64,000 nt of DNA. Source: Prevotella denticola (GTDB taxonomy: Bacteria > Bacteroidota > Bacteroidia > Bacteroidales > Bacteroidaceae). Position numbers and translations under genes: made by a program. The notes under the pieces were generated by a model. The model was not told the origin of the DNA. It searched no databases and worked only from the letters and a program-made list of their open reading frames with translations. Numbering within the stretch: the stretch's first letter is position 1; each line of letters starts with the position of its first letter. Shown here in pieces: positions 53,700 to 62,781 of the stretch. Location: NCBI RefSeq assembly GCF_900454835.1, contig NZ_UGTM01000002.1, forward strand, positions 496,001 through 560,000, written 5' to 3'.

Positions 53700-55499
53700 T
53701 CATCGCACTTCCTTGTGCGTCCTGCCGTCGTCATCCTTGACGATTACGACCTGTCTTGTTCCCTGTCCGTCTCTGCCGGTCTTTACGCCCGAGAGCGTGT
53801 AGACGGCGGCAGCGGATGGCAGGGTGGGTGACAGGGAGCGGATGCCTGTGGTGGTGTTCAGCGGCAGATAGCTGAAGGAGACGGTGTTGTCATGGCCGCG
53901 TGTCACCTGACGGATGCCGGCCCTGTCGCCGATGCGGTAGCCGGTGTAGAAGAACAGGCGGGGGTCGGAGGCTGTGGTCAGACTGTTGTTGAGGTCGGTG
54001 GGGAAGAGGTCGCCGTCCTGCGTGGCATTGTCGAGCTGTCCGTCTGCCGGGACGATCGTGAAGCGCGGGTGGTCCTGATAGGCGGCGGCGTTGACGTTGT
54101 TCGTCTGCCACGAACGGTCGTCGTAGTCGACGTGGAACACCAGCAGGCCGTGCCCGGGCAGTTCGCTGTCCCACCGGTGCGGCGTGCGGTTCTCGAAGAT
54201 GTAGTACTCGTTCCTGTTGTCCGGGTTGTACAGGAAGTAGGCCTCGCCGCCTTCGGAGAGTCCTTTCAGGTTCTTCACTTCCACGGCGGCCTCGCCGAGA
54301 GCGACCGGCTTGAGCCATCCCATGTACGCTTTCTCGTAGGCATCGTATCCTGCCGGCACCGTCCCGATGCCTGTCCCGCCGTAGACGTTCTTGAGGCTCT
54401 GCGGCCCGCCGTTGTAGCTGCCGGAGCACATGAGGTCGAACCGTCCGGACCCTACGTTGCTCCCGCCGCGCGTGTCGTAGAAGTCGGGCAGGCCGAGACA
54501 GTGGGAGAACTCGTGGCAGATGGTGCCGATGCCCGAGTAGAAGACGTGCTCCTTCCCGTCCAGACGGGCACGGATGATTTCGTTGCTGCAGGCGTAGGTG
54601 TTGACCTTCACGCCGTTGAACGACAGCTTGTGCAGTCCTGCATCCTCGAGCGAGTATTTGTGCGGCCATACCGTGTTCGCTTCGCCTCCGGTGGCCTCTC
54701 CCTCGCCGGCATAGACGACGTAGACTTGCTCCACCTCGCCATCGCCGTCCCAGTCGTAGTCGGCGAAGTTCACCTTGTCCTTGACGGCCCGGCAGGCATC
54801 GGCGATCATCTGCGGTGCCCGTTCATCGTTTCCTTCGGCAGTGCGTTCACCGTAGTATCTGTAGGGATGGCTGAGCTTCACCGGTCCGACGATATCGAAC
54901 GTGAGGTCGAACCGGCCGTTGCTCTGGTCCATGAAGTAGTCGTGTACGCTGCCGATGGTCCCGTTGTTGTTGGTATATCCCGCCATGTTCAGCATCTTGT
55001 CGTAGAGCGTCCTGACATCGTTCTCGCGCGGCTTGAGTGTCAGGACGTTCCTGGGGTCCCGGAAAGCCATGTCCTCGAACTCTACCAGGATGACAAGGCC
55101 TTTCTTTTTGCCTTCCCACGTGTCGCCGAACCCCTGTCCGAAGGGTTTGGCGGCCGCCTGCATCCGCTGCTGTGTCAGTGTTTCCAGCTGTCTTATCTGT
55201 CCGAGGGCCGCTGCCGCCTGCTCCTCCCGGCCTTTCCTCATGCCTTTTGCGTGTGCCAGTACGTCCGAGGCCACCAGGCGGCTGCCGTCGATTCGGGCAT
55301 AGTAGTAGCTTCCCTTGCAGGGCAGTACCGGTATGCCGTCTTCCGTGAGGGCATAGTTGAAGTGCTCGTCGCCCACGGTCATGACCTTCAGCACGGTTCC
55401 GTCTGCCTGCCGGCAGGTGCGCCATACACGCATGGCGGGGATGGCAGATGCGGATGTTGCCAGCAGTGTGCCGGCAAGGAGTGTAATAATTTTCTTCAT
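53700..55499 (-). CDS. M6-family secreted metalloprotease
   Basis: A 599-residue protein with a signal peptide (MKKIITLLAGTLLATSASA). Zinc site ICHEFSHCLGLPDFYD (HExxHxxGxxD) lies in an M6 peptidase domain typical of immune-inhibitor-A-like enzymes; calcium-binding-like DYDWDGDGEVEQVYV lies upstream. The C-terminus (VYTLSGVKTGR, then RQVVIVKDDDGRTHKEVR) resembles the beta-sandwich tails of secreted Prevotella proteins. The IS ends 3 bp from its stop codon, so the insertion just missed or slightly trimmed this end. Promoter box at 55574-55567. Confidence 0.92.
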   Translation of the reverse strand: MKKIITLLAGTLLATSASAIPAMRVWRTCRQADGTVLKVMTVGDEHFNYALTEDGIPVLPCKGSYYYARIDGSRLVASDVLAHAKGMRKGREEQAAAALGQIRQLETLTQQRMQAAAKPFGQGFGDTWEGKKKGLVILVEFEDMAFRDPRNVLTLKPRENDVRTLYDKMLNMAGYTNNNGTIGSVHDYFMDQSNGRFDLTFDIVGPVKLSHPYRYYGERTAEGNDERAPQMIADACRAVKDKVNFADYDWDGDGEVEQVYVVYAGEGEATGGEANTVWPHKYSLEDAGLHKLSFNGVKVNTYACSNEIIRARLDGKEHVFYSGIGTICHEFSHCLGLPDFYDTRGGSNVGSGRFDLMCSGSYNGGPQSLKNVYGGTGIGTVPAGYDAYEKAYMGWLKPVALGEAAVEVKNLKGLSEGGEAYFLYNPDNRNEYYIFENRTPHRWDSELPGHGLLVFHVDYDDRSWQTNNVNAAAYQDHPRFTIVPADGQLDNATQDGDLFPTDLNNSLTTASDPRLFFYTGYRIGDRAGIRQVTRGHDNTVSFSYLPLNTTTGIRSLSPTLPSAAAVYTLSGVKTGRDGQGTRQVVIVKDDDGRTHKEVR

Positions 55500-55566
55500 A
55501 TAACTGCTGTCTGATGATGTTTCTGTTGCTTTCTTCCGTTAAAATGTCGTTTTCTGACAGATGATG

Positions 55567-55574
55567 CAAAGGTA
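55567..55574 (-). promoter_or_regulatory. -7 box of the M6 protease gene
   Basis: TACCTTTG on the minus strand, about 67 bp before ATG 55499. Confidence 0.55.
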
Positions 55575-55795
55575 AGTAAAATTTTCAAGTACGGCAAGTT
55601 TATTGTTTTTATTGAACAGCCAGCCCGGAATAATCCCGCTTGACCGAGGCTGGATCCGTCTTTCTGTTTAACATGATTTAACCGTCCTGTCAGGCAAGTT
55701 TCTGCGTTTTCCGGTTTTAATGAGTGACAAGACAATGAATCATGATCACATCTTGAACAAGTAAACAAAACTGAAAACAAGCATTTAAAAAAGAA

Positions 55796-56362
55796 ATGGA
55801 AAAGAAAACAATCTTCAAGACAATGATGGTGGCAGCATGCTGCCTGGGAGCTGCAGTGTTCGCATCCTGCGACAAGGACAATGACAACAACAGGAGCAAT
55901 GGGCTGCGGCTCAGTGCCGACAGAATCACGGTCGCACCCGGTGCCAAGGCCAGCGTGACCGTCGCCAACGCCGCACAGCCCCTCACGGTAAAATCGACCG
56001 ACGAAAAGACAGCTACGGCTAAGGCCGACAAGAACACCGTCACCGTCACGGGTGTCAAGGAGGGCAAGGCCTCCGTCATCGTCACCGACAAGAACCGGCA
56101 GACGGCTACGGTTGCCGTCACCGTGGCGAAGCCCCTCGCTTTCGACAAGACCGAACTGAAGATTGCCGCCGGAAAGGAAGCGACGTTCGCCATCAAGTCG
56201 GGGAAAGCACCTTATACGGTGACGGTCAGGGACAAGCGGATCGCCACGGCGACAGTAAAGGATGCCACCGTCACGGTAAAGGGTGTCAAGAAGGGAACGA
56301 CCACCGTCAGCGTGCTTGACAAGGACAAGCTGGCCGGGATGGTCACCGTCACCGTGAATTAG
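55796..56362 (+). CDS. Ig-like (BIG2) domain lipoprotein
   Basis: A 188-residue protein. Signal sequence with lipobox FASC (Cys about 24) and a DKDNDNN acidic stretch, a surface-export-like signal in Bacteroidetes lipoproteins. The rest is two BIG2-like repeats (LSADRITVAPGAKASVTV and FDKTELKIAAGKEATFAI). Function unknown; probably cell-surface adhesive or structural. No promoter box was recognised before it. Confidence 0.85.
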   Translation: MEKKTIFKTMMVAACCLGAAVFASCDKDNDNNRSNGLRLSADRITVAPGAKASVTVANAAQPLTVKSTDEKTATAKADKNTVTVTGVKEGKASVIVTDKNRQTATVAVTVAKPLAFDKTELKIAAGKEATFAIKSGKAPYTVTVRDKRIATATVKDATVTVKGVKKGTTTVSVLDKDKLAGMVTVTVN

Positions 56363-56768
56363 CAGCAGCGGTCCTGCCGTCGCGGAACAGGGAACAGCAC
56401 ATCGGGCTTTCCCTGTTCACCGCCGCCGGATGCCTTGCCGGAGCACCGGACACAGGTACTGGGAAAACGGACTTGGCAGGCATTTGATTATCAATGCGTT
56501 ATGAAGCCTGTTGGAAAGGTGCTTAGTTGCGTCCCAAGTAAGCCTTGATTGCACCTCAATCAGGCCTTGGTTGCATCTCAATCAGGCCTTGGTTGCAATG
56601 CAGGCAATACCCGACAGGATTCCGCCCGGTCCGACGTGCTGCCGCAGCCGCATCTCCAGAGGCTTGCAGGCCGTCCGGTGCGGAGGGGGATAATGACGGA
56701 AGGCGGGAACGGTACATACGTCAGAAATATTTTGTAAATTTGCAACATAAAATCATGGAGGAAAGAAA
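56363..56768. repeat. Intergenic region with a 22-bp-period tandem array
   Basis: Three units of GCCTTGRTTGCAYCTCAATCAG begin at about 56542, 56564 and 56586. A -7 box TAAATTTG (56735-56742) for the next lipoprotein gene lies at the right end. No gene is supported in the gap. Confidence 0.7.
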
Positions 56769-57446
56769 ATGAAGCGTTTTTTCAATTATCTTATTGTGCT
56801 GGGTGTGCTGCTGGGGACGATGTCGCTGCATTCGTGCCTGAACGATGACGATACCGACAACTCCGTCAACTATCCGAACGCACTTGTCACCATCAAGACC
56901 AACAGCCCCACCGGACAGGTGTATTTCCAGCTGGACGACGAGACGACCATCCTTCCGACGAACATGAAGACTTCGCCCTACGGGAACAAGGAGGTGCGTG
57001 CGCTCACGAACATCCGGGTGCAGGACGGACAGAACGGGCACTACTCCAAGAGTGCGTATGTGAACTGGGTCGACACCATCCTTACGAAGAACATGGCAAG
57101 GAGCCTCGGGAAGAAAGACGATGAGACGTACGGAAAGGACCCCGTGGAAATCGTCAAGGACTGGACGACGGTCGTTGAGGACGGCTATCTCACCCTGCGC
57201 TTCCGCACTTATTTCGGCAGCGGGAAGAAGCATGTCGTGAACCTCGTCAAGGGGGAAAAGCCCTATGAGGTGGTGCTTCACCACAATGCCGCAGGCGACA
57301 CGAGGGGCTTCATCCGCGACGGACTCGTGGCATTCAGACTGAACGACCTGCCCGACACGCAGGGGAAGACCGTCGACCTCACGCTGAAGTGGCAGTCGTT
57401 CTCGGGCATGAAAAGCGTCACCTTCAAATACAAAAGCCGTAAATAG
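56769..57446 (+). CDS. NigD-like lipoprotein
   Basis: A 225-residue lipoprotein: lipobox LHSC (Cys about 23) followed by LNDDDTDNS, then a two-part beta structure. It resembles NigD-like proteins of Bacteroides, a family first noted near bacteriocin-related (nig) genes; function is unknown. Promoter box TAAATTTG 27 bp before the ATG. The ECF sigma gene follows 40 bp later. Confidence 0.85.
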   Translation: MKRFFNYLIVLGVLLGTMSLHSCLNDDDTDNSVNYPNALVTIKTNSPTGQVYFQLDDETTILPTNMKTSPYGNKEVRALTNIRVQDGQNGHYSKSAYVNWVDTILTKNMARSLGKKDDETYGKDPVEIVKDWTTVVEDGYLTLRFRTYFGSGKKHVVNLVKGEKPYEVVLHHNAAGDTRGFIRDGLVAFRLNDLPDTQGKTVDLTLKWQSFSGMKSVTFKYKSRK

Positions 57447-57486
57447 ACAGAACGAGCCTTCGGGGAGCGTGATCTCCTGATGACCA

Positions 57487-58053
57487 ATGAGACTGTTTGG
57501 GAATAATAAAGAGCAGCATATCTTAAGCCTTTTCGCCAAGGGTGATGACCGTGCCATGGACAAGCTCTATGGCACGTATGCCGATTATCTGGCACAGGTG
57601 TGCCTGCGCTACATCGGCAACCGGGAGGACCTGCACGACGTGCTGCAGGAGGCTTTCATCAGAATCTTCACCGGCATACATTCCTTTGAGTACAGAGGGA
57701 AAGGCTCTCTGAAGGCATGGCTCACCCGGACCGTCGTCAACGAATCGCTCCGTTTTCTCCGGGACCATGACACGGAACTCTTCGTGGACAAGGACATCGA
57801 CCTGCCTGACAGCACGGACGACGGACCGGAGACGGACGGACTGTCCATCACGCAGATCACCGACGCCATCCGCAGGCTGCCGCCGGGCTACAGGGCTGTT
57901 TTCAACCTGTTCGCGATAGAAGAGAAGAGTCATAAGGAAATAGCAGAAATGCTCAATATCAGACCCGACACATCTGCATCGCAGTTCTACAAAGCGAGGA
58001 ATCTGCTTGCAGGGATGCTGAAGGACCTGAACAGACAAGGACATGAAGTATGA
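57487..58053 (+). CDS. ECF-type RNA polymerase sigma factor
   Basis: A 188-residue sigma-70 family protein of the ECF class. Seen: region 2 LYGTYADYLAQVCLRYIGNRED then DVLQEAFIRIF, and region 4 RLPPGYRAVFNLFAIEEKSHKEIAEML with its HTH. It overlaps the next gene by 4 bp. Family knowledge: ECF sigmas are held by a membrane anti-sigma factor, here encoded next. Confidence 0.93.
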   Translation: MRLFGNNKEQHILSLFAKGDDRAMDKLYGTYADYLAQVCLRYIGNREDLHDVLQEAFIRIFTGIHSFEYRGKGSLKAWLTRTVVNESLRFLRDHDTELFVDKDIDLPDSTDDGPETDGLSITQITDAIRRLPPGYRAVFNLFAIEEKSHKEIAEMLNIRPDTSASQFYKARNLLAGMLKDLNRQGHEV

Positions 58054-59390
58054 AGGAAGAGTGGCTTGACAAACTGCGGACGCGCCTGCACAGAGAATGC
58101 GGCGAGGAAGCACCCAGAGGACTTCTCGACGACATCCGGAAAGAGATGGAGCGCCGGGGAGCTGTTCCGGCACGGCCTGTACGGCAGAAGGCGACGACGG
58201 TTCCGATGTGGATTCTCCGCACAGCCTCTGCCGCCGCCGTCGTTGCAATGGTCCTGTATATAGGCAGCAGGTTCGGCGGACAGTCCCCCTTGCCGCCGCA
58301 GACTGCAAGAATGGCAGGCGGCAGGACGACGGACATACAGGTGTGCCCCATGGCACATCCGGATGCTGACAGGATTGCCGCCCCCCGCACTGCAAGGATG
58401 CCTGCTGCCGTGGACGGTGGCGTGCAGGACGGCGGAGGACGGCACAGGCTGCTTGCCTGTCTGTCGCACGGAAGGACGGAAAGGACGGCAGTCTGTGGTG
58501 CGGGTGACCTTCATGCAGTGCAAGGAAAGCCGGAAGCCACGCCCTGCACGGACGATCGCCGGCCTGTCTTTCATCAGGAAAAGGAAAAACCGCAGCGTGT
58601 GGACGGTCCTCTCCCGGGAGAACGGAATCCCGGAACACGGCCGTCGGCAGGGGGAAGTCGTTATTCCGGGAACGGCAGCTACGGTGGGGGAGAGATCCGT
58701 GCTGTGGGCAAAGTCCGTCCGCCGCGTTTCAGTGTAGGGCCTTCCTTCAGCAGTACTGCCGGAACAGCATCCGGCGGGGGAGAGATGCTTCTTGCGACAG
58801 CCGACCCCTATGGAGACTACGGACCGGAGTTCTCTGGAGTGAACGTGCGGAACCAGACGATAAGGGCGGACGAGACACGGACGCATACGAAGCACCGGCA
58901 GCCGGTCAAGTTCGGCCTTTCGGTAAGATATGCCCTCAACGACCGGTGGAGCCTGCAAACCGGACTTGACTACAGCCGTCACAGTTCGGAATTCACCTAC
59001 ATCAGGGGAGGACGGGAACGCAGGGTGGAACAGCGGCTGCACTATGTCGGCCTTCCGGTGAGTGCAAGCTACAGCCTTGTCAGGACAGGGAAAGTCAATG
59101 TCTATGCGACGGCGGGCGGTGAGATAGAGAAACTCGTGAAGGGAGAGTCGAGGCAGACGGCGGAGGCTTTGCCTGCCGGTCAGGAGCACACGGTCGTGAA
59201 GGAAGGACGCCCGGTCTTCTCTGTCAATGCCGCCATCGGTGCGGAATACAGGTTCGGCAGGGATGTCAGTGTCTATGTCGAACCGGGCGTGAGCCGGCAT
59301 TTCAACAATGGAAGTGCCGTCGAGAATATATACAAGGACAAGCCCACGGGATTTAATCTCAGCGTCGGAGTGAGGGTGCAGGTGAGGTGA
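58050..59390 (+). CDS. Anti-sigma-like N-terminus fused to an outer-membrane barrel-like domain
   Basis: A 446-residue protein. Residues 1-50 resemble anti-sigma proteins (MKEEWLDKLRTRL...), residues ~53-73 form one TM helix (AASAAAVVAMVLYIGS), residues ~90-240 are low-complexity and Arg/Gly/Pro-rich, and ~260-446 form a beta-barrel-like domain (FGLSVRYALNDRWSLQTGLDY, ending FNLSVGVRVQVR). Similar fusions follow ECF sigma genes in Bacteroidetes. The middle part has odd composition, so a compensated pair of frameshifts there cannot be excluded. Confidence 0.8.
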   Translation: MKEEWLDKLRTRLHRECGEEAPRGLLDDIRKEMERRGAVPARPVRQKATTVPMWILRTASAAAVVAMVLYIGSRFGGQSPLPPQTARMAGGRTTDIQVCPMAHPDADRIAAPRTARMPAAVDGGVQDGGGRHRLLACLSHGRTERTAVCGAGDLHAVQGKPEATPCTDDRRPVFHQEKEKPQRVDGPLPGERNPGTRPSAGGSRYSGNGSYGGGEIRAVGKVRPPRFSVGPSFSSTAGTASGGGEMLLATADPYGDYGPEFSGVNVRNQTIRADETRTHTKHRQPVKFGLSVRYALNDRWSLQTGLDYSRHSSEFTYIRGGRERRVEQRLHYVGLPVSASYSLVRTGKVNVYATAGGEIEKLVKGESRQTAEALPAGQEHTVVKEGRPVFSVNAAIGAEYRFGRDVSVYVEPGVSRHFNNGSAVENIYKDKPTGFNLSVGVRVQVR

Positions 59391-59405
59391 AAGCCTCACC
59401 CCCGG

Positions 59406-59427
59406 CCCCTCTCCGAATGGAGAGGGG
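59406..59427. terminator. GC-rich hairpin after the anti-sigma gene
   Basis: CCCCTCTCC and GGAGAGGGG form a perfect 9-bp stem with a GAAT loop, 15 bp after the stop. The surrounding sequence (CTCACCCCCGGCCCCTCTCC) is a type of hairpin repeat found between genes in many bacterial genomes. It lacks a clear T run. Confidence 0.55.
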
Positions 59428-59479
59428 AGTAGACACCGGGTTTCCCCTGCCCGAGGGGCAGATGAAGGCATTTCATAAA

Positions 59480-59585
59480 TCTTGAGTCTTAATCCTTAAA
59501 CCTCAAATCTCAAATCTCAAACCTCAAATCTCAAACCTCAAATCTCAAACCTCAAACCTCAATCCTCAAACCTTAAACCTCAAAT
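59480..59585. repeat. Heptamer microsatellite (CTCAAAY)n
   Basis: About 15 copies of the heptamers CTCAAAT, CTCAAAC and close variants. It sits between the anti-sigma gene and the promoter of the MFS gene. Heptamer arrays of this kind are common in Bacteroidetes; copy number is likely to vary between strains. Confidence 0.9.
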
Positions 59586-59622
59586 ATAACACCTATCTCT
59601 GTTCTGTCTCATTAATTTTGCG

Positions 59623-59630
59623 TATCTTTG
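59623..59630 (+). promoter_or_regulatory. -7 box of the MFS transporter gene
   Basis: TATCTTTG about 136 bp before the chosen TTG start. The heptamer array ends 38 bp upstream, so copy-number changes would shift sequences near the -33 region. Confidence 0.55.
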
Positions 59631-59766
59631 CCGTTGCTTGAAAAATCGCCGGAGGATACTCACGAATCAGGGGCTGAGGCCCTTTCCGGCAGGAAGACAG
59701 ACTACCTGCACGGTGTCCGTCATCCGTCCGGCGGTCTGGAGTACGGAATCAAATACGCAACAAACA

Positions 59767-61035
59767 TTGAAGACAGGAAGAAAGACAAGCCCATGGGCAT
59801 GGATTCCCTCGCTTTATTTCGCCGAGGGGCTGCCCTATATCGCCGTAACCGTGTTGTCCATCCAGGTGTATATGCAGCTGGGACTCTCCGACAGCGAGAT
59901 TACCTTCTACGCCTCGTGGCTCTATCTGCCGTGGGTTATCAAACCGCTGTGGAGTCCGTTCCTCGACCTCGTGAAGACGAAACGCTGGTGGATTGTCGTC
60001 ATGCAGCTGCTTGTCGGCGCGGCTTTCGCCGGTGTGGCCTTCACGGTCAACACGTCGCTGTGGCTTCAGGGGACCATCTGCTTCTTCTGGCTGCTGGCTT
60101 TCAGCAGCGCGACGCACGACGTGGCGGCCGACGGCTTTTATATGATGGGGCTCAATCCGCACGACCAGGCTTTCTTCGTAGGCATACGTTCTACATTCTA
60201 CCGCATCTCGATGGTTGTGGGCAAGGGCGGACTGATTGCGCTTGCCGGTTTCCTGCATCAGGAGTTTGATGTGCAGTGGACGTGGTCGCTGGTGTTCTAC
60301 GGTCTGACGGCACTTTTCATCGGTCTGGCACTCTATCACCGCGTCATCCTCCCCCGTCCGCAGGAGGATGCAGACCGGGAACGGTTGTCTGCCCGCCGGC
60401 TGCTGCACGATTTCGGCCAGACCTTCGTATCGTTCTTCCAGAAGGAACAGGCGCTGACGACCATCTGTTTTCTGCTTCTCTTCCGGCTGCCCGAAGCACT
60501 GATCATGCCGATTTCCCAGCTCTTCCTCCAGACTCCGCAGGCGAAGGGCGGGCTGGCTCTTACGGAGATAGCATTCGGTACGGTGAACGGCATCGTGGGT
60601 GTCGCAGGCCTGCTGTCAGGCGGCATCATCGGCGGTATGATGGTCAGCCGCGACGGTCTGCGCCGCTGGCTGTGGCCGATGACGGCTGCCATCACGCTGC
60701 CCAACATCGCCTATGTCTATCTGGCCTACCGGCTTCCGTCGAGTGTCTTCGCTGTCGGAGCGGCAGTGTTTATCGAGAACTTCGGTTATGGTTTCGGCTT
60801 CAGTGCCTATATGCTTTTCATGATCTATTTCAGCCGGGGTGAACACAAAACGAGCCATTATGCTCTCTGTACGGGTTTCATGGCTCTTTCGATGATGATT
60901 CCCGGGCTGTTTGCCGGCACATTGGCCGAGGCGGTGGGTTACCGATGGTTCTTCGTCATCGTGATGGCGGTCTGCGTCTTTCCGTTCCTTGTCGCCCACC
61001 GGCTGCGCATCGAAGGCGACTTCGGGAAGAAATAG
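59767..61035 (+). CDS. AmpG-like MFS transporter (muropeptide permease family)
   Basis: About 422 residues from TTG 59767 (KTGRKTSPWAWIPSLYFAEG), which matches the usual N-terminus of the family; the frame is open to 59638 but adds an unlikely basic stretch. Twelve hydrophobic segments. The LPxxW-like YASWLYLPWVIKPLWSPFLD motif is typical of AmpG. Family knowledge: AmpG imports GlcNAc-anhydroMurNAc muropeptides for recycling. The two signatures support this assignment, but the true substrate cannot be read. Confidence 0.85.
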   Translation: MKTGRKTSPWAWIPSLYFAEGLPYIAVTVLSIQVYMQLGLSDSEITFYASWLYLPWVIKPLWSPFLDLVKTKRWWIVVMQLLVGAAFAGVAFTVNTSLWLQGTICFFWLLAFSSATHDVAADGFYMMGLNPHDQAFFVGIRSTFYRISMVVGKGGLIALAGFLHQEFDVQWTWSLVFYGLTALFIGLALYHRVILPRPQEDADRERLSARRLLHDFGQTFVSFFQKEQALTTICFLLLFRLPEALIMPISQLFLQTPQAKGGLALTEIAFGTVNGIVGVAGLLSGGIIGGMMVSRDGLRRWLWPMTAAITLPNIAYVYLAYRLPSSVFAVGAAVFIENFGYGFGFSAYMLFMIYFSRGEHKTSHYALCTGFMALSMMIPGLFAGTLAEAVGYRWFFVIVMAVCVFPFLVAHRLRIEGDFGKK

Positions 61036-61192
61036 CATCGTCGTCTCCCTCGGTGGCGAAAGTCAAAACCAGTTCTCTTCCGGTCTGAGCACGTCATCAG
61101 CCTCTTTGATACATTTCCCGGATGACGGCTCTTGCAGGGAGGTAGCTTCCCGGAGACGGCTGCTGCATGACGGCACGTTGCCGTCTTCGGAG

Positions 61193-62200
61193 TCAGTCGG
61201 CCGGTATGTCTGCAAGCAGGATTTCTATCAGCCGGGGCAGGGCATGGGCCTGCAGTTCGTCTCGTGTCACCCAGATGAAGTCTTCCGGCAGCGTGGGGCG
61301 TGTGTGCGGCTCCCACAGATAGAGGTCGGCAAGGATGACCTGATGGGTCAGCACGTGCTTTACCTCTTTGTGCAGCAGCCGTGCCTCCCCCTCCCATCCG
61401 GCGGCATCGGGCGACGTGAGGTGCGTGTCCTGCGGCAGTTCCCACAGTCCCTGCCAGATGTCTCCGGCCCCCCGCTGGTGAATGGCGATATGTCCCTGAT
61501 GTTCTATATATAAATAGGTGAAACGGCGTTCCCGCTGTTTCACCTTTTTGCTTTTCACGGGCAGCCCCTCGGTACGGTGCTCACGGAAAGCAATGCACGT
61601 CTCGCACAGCGGGCAGGTGGCACACCTCGGGGATGCCGGTGTACACTGTATGGCTCCGAAGTCCATGATGGCCTGGTTGTAGTCGGCCGGTTCGCCGTGT
61701 GGAATGAGCGACTGCGCCATGGCCTGGAACTCTTTCTTTCCCTGTGTAGAATCTATCGGCGTATCGATGCCGAAGTAACGGGAGAGGACACGGTAGACAT
61801 TGCCGTCCACCACCGCGACAGGTTCGCCGAAGGCGAAGGAGGCGATGGCGGCGGCCGTATAGTCGCCTACGCCCTTCAGGGTCTTCAGTTCCTTGAAAGT
61901 GCGGGGGAAGCCCCCCATCCCGACCACCTGCCGTGCGGCGGCATGGAGGTTCCTCGCCCGGGAGTAATAGCCCAGTCCCTGCCATGCCTTCAGCACCTCG
62001 TCTTCTGTTGCGGCGGCCAGGTCGTCGACGGAGGGCCACTGCGCCATGAACCGTTCCCAGTAAGCCGTTCCCTGCGCGATGCGTGTCTGCTGCAGGATGA
62101 CCTCGCTGAGCCATATTGCGTAGGCGTCGTCCGTCTGCCGCCAGGGCAGGGGGCGTCCGTTTTCCTTGAACCATTGAAGAAGAACTGCTGAAAAGATCAT
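61193..62200 (-). CDS. mutY: A/G-specific adenine DNA glycosylase
   Basis: A 335-residue enzyme that removes adenine mispaired with 8-oxoguanine. Seen: helix-hairpin-helix LKTLKGVGDYTAAAIASF with the catalytic aspartate in VVDGNVYRV, the [4Fe-4S] loop with spacing C-x6-C-x2-C-x5-C (CTPASPRCATCPLCETC), and a C-terminal Nudix-like domain. ATG 62200 is only 4 nt after the promoter box TACCTTTG (62212-62205), so the mRNA may be leaderless. Confidence 0.96.
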   Translation of the reverse strand: MIFSAVLLQWFKENGRPLPWRQTDDAYAIWLSEVILQQTRIAQGTAYWERFMAQWPSVDDLAAATEDEVLKAWQGLGYYSRARNLHAAARQVVGMGGFPRTFKELKTLKGVGDYTAAAIASFAFGEPVAVVDGNVYRVLSRYFGIDTPIDSTQGKKEFQAMAQSLIPHGEPADYNQAIMDFGAIQCTPASPRCATCPLCETCIAFREHRTEGLPVKSKKVKQRERRFTYLYIEHQGHIAIHQRGAGDIWQGLWELPQDTHLTSPDAAGWEGEARLLHKEVKHVLTHQVILADLYLWEPHTRPTLPEDFIWVTRDELQAHALPRLIEILLADIPAD

Positions 62201-62277
62201 GGTGCAAAGGTAGTTAAAAAGTAGAAAAAGAATGAAAAGAAGACCGGGGTTTTGTTGTCCGGATCATTATTATTTCC

Positions 62278-62285
62278 TATTTTTG
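62278..62285 (+). promoter_or_regulatory. -7 box of the small lipoprotein gene
   Basis: TATTTTTG fits TAnnTTTG about 125 bp before ATG 62410. No other feature is seen between it and the gene except a GC-rich stretch. Confidence 0.4.
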
Positions 62286-62409
62286 CCTTGTTCATCGCCC
62301 TGTGGGGGCTGCCTCTCCCTCTGCCGTCCCCCCCTCATGCAGCAGACCGGCGCAGTGCCGGGACAGGGCTGACGGAAGTAGAATCAGAAGTAAATAGATT
62401 GGAACGAAG

Positions 62410-62781
62410 ATGAAGATGAGAATGAAGATGAAGAATATGCTTGCGGGGCTTGCCCTTGTCGTGGCCGCCCTATCGGCTGGTTCGTGTGCCACACGCGAGT
62501 CTGCCGTCAACGATCTGCAGAACTTCTCCTACGAACTGCGCGACAACAGCCAGTATTACACGGCCAGAAAGTGGAAGAAGGCCGTGAAGAAGTTCGGGAG
62601 AATACGCCGTGAGATAGCCCGTCACGACTATACAGTAGCCGAACGCCAGCGCATCGGAAAGCTCGAAGGCGACTGTGCCCGCTACATGGTGCGGGGCGTG
62701 AAAGACGGTGTGGCAGATCAAGTCCTGGGCATCGGGAGCGAGATACAAGGCATTCTGGATGCCATCGGCATCAAACAGTAA
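62410..62781 (+). CDS. Small lipoprotein (DUF6565-like)
   Basis: A 123-residue protein with lipobox LSAGSCATR (Cys about 26) and a helical basic mature part (YYTARKWKKAVKKFGRIRREI). Resembles small Bacteroidales lipoproteins of the DUF6565 type; function unknown. The start (MKMRMKMKN) lies in a short ATGAARATGARAATG repeat, so ATGs at 62410, 62416, 62422 or 62431 are all possible. Confidence 0.75.
   Translation: MKMRMKMKNMLAGLALVVAALSAGSCATRESAVNDLQNFSYELRDNSQYYTARKWKKAVKKFGRIRREIARHDYTVAERQRIGKLEGDCARYMVRGVKDGVADQVLGIGSEIQGILDAIGIKQ

Noticed and set aside
51761..53707. Target-site duplication of the IS1182 element
   Set aside because: Flanking bases (AATAAATAA on the left, GTGTCATCG on the right) do not match, so no duplication can be claimed.
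53892..55514. 540-codon plus-strand frame opposite the M6 protease
   Set aside because: No domain motif and Val/Gly-rich random composition; the protease on the other strand has an intact zinc site and signal peptide.
57987..59471. 494-codon minus-strand frame opposite the anti-sigma gene
   Set aside because: Arg/Cys/Pro-rich with no recognisable domain. Part of it is translation of the GC-rich hairpin repeat near 59400.
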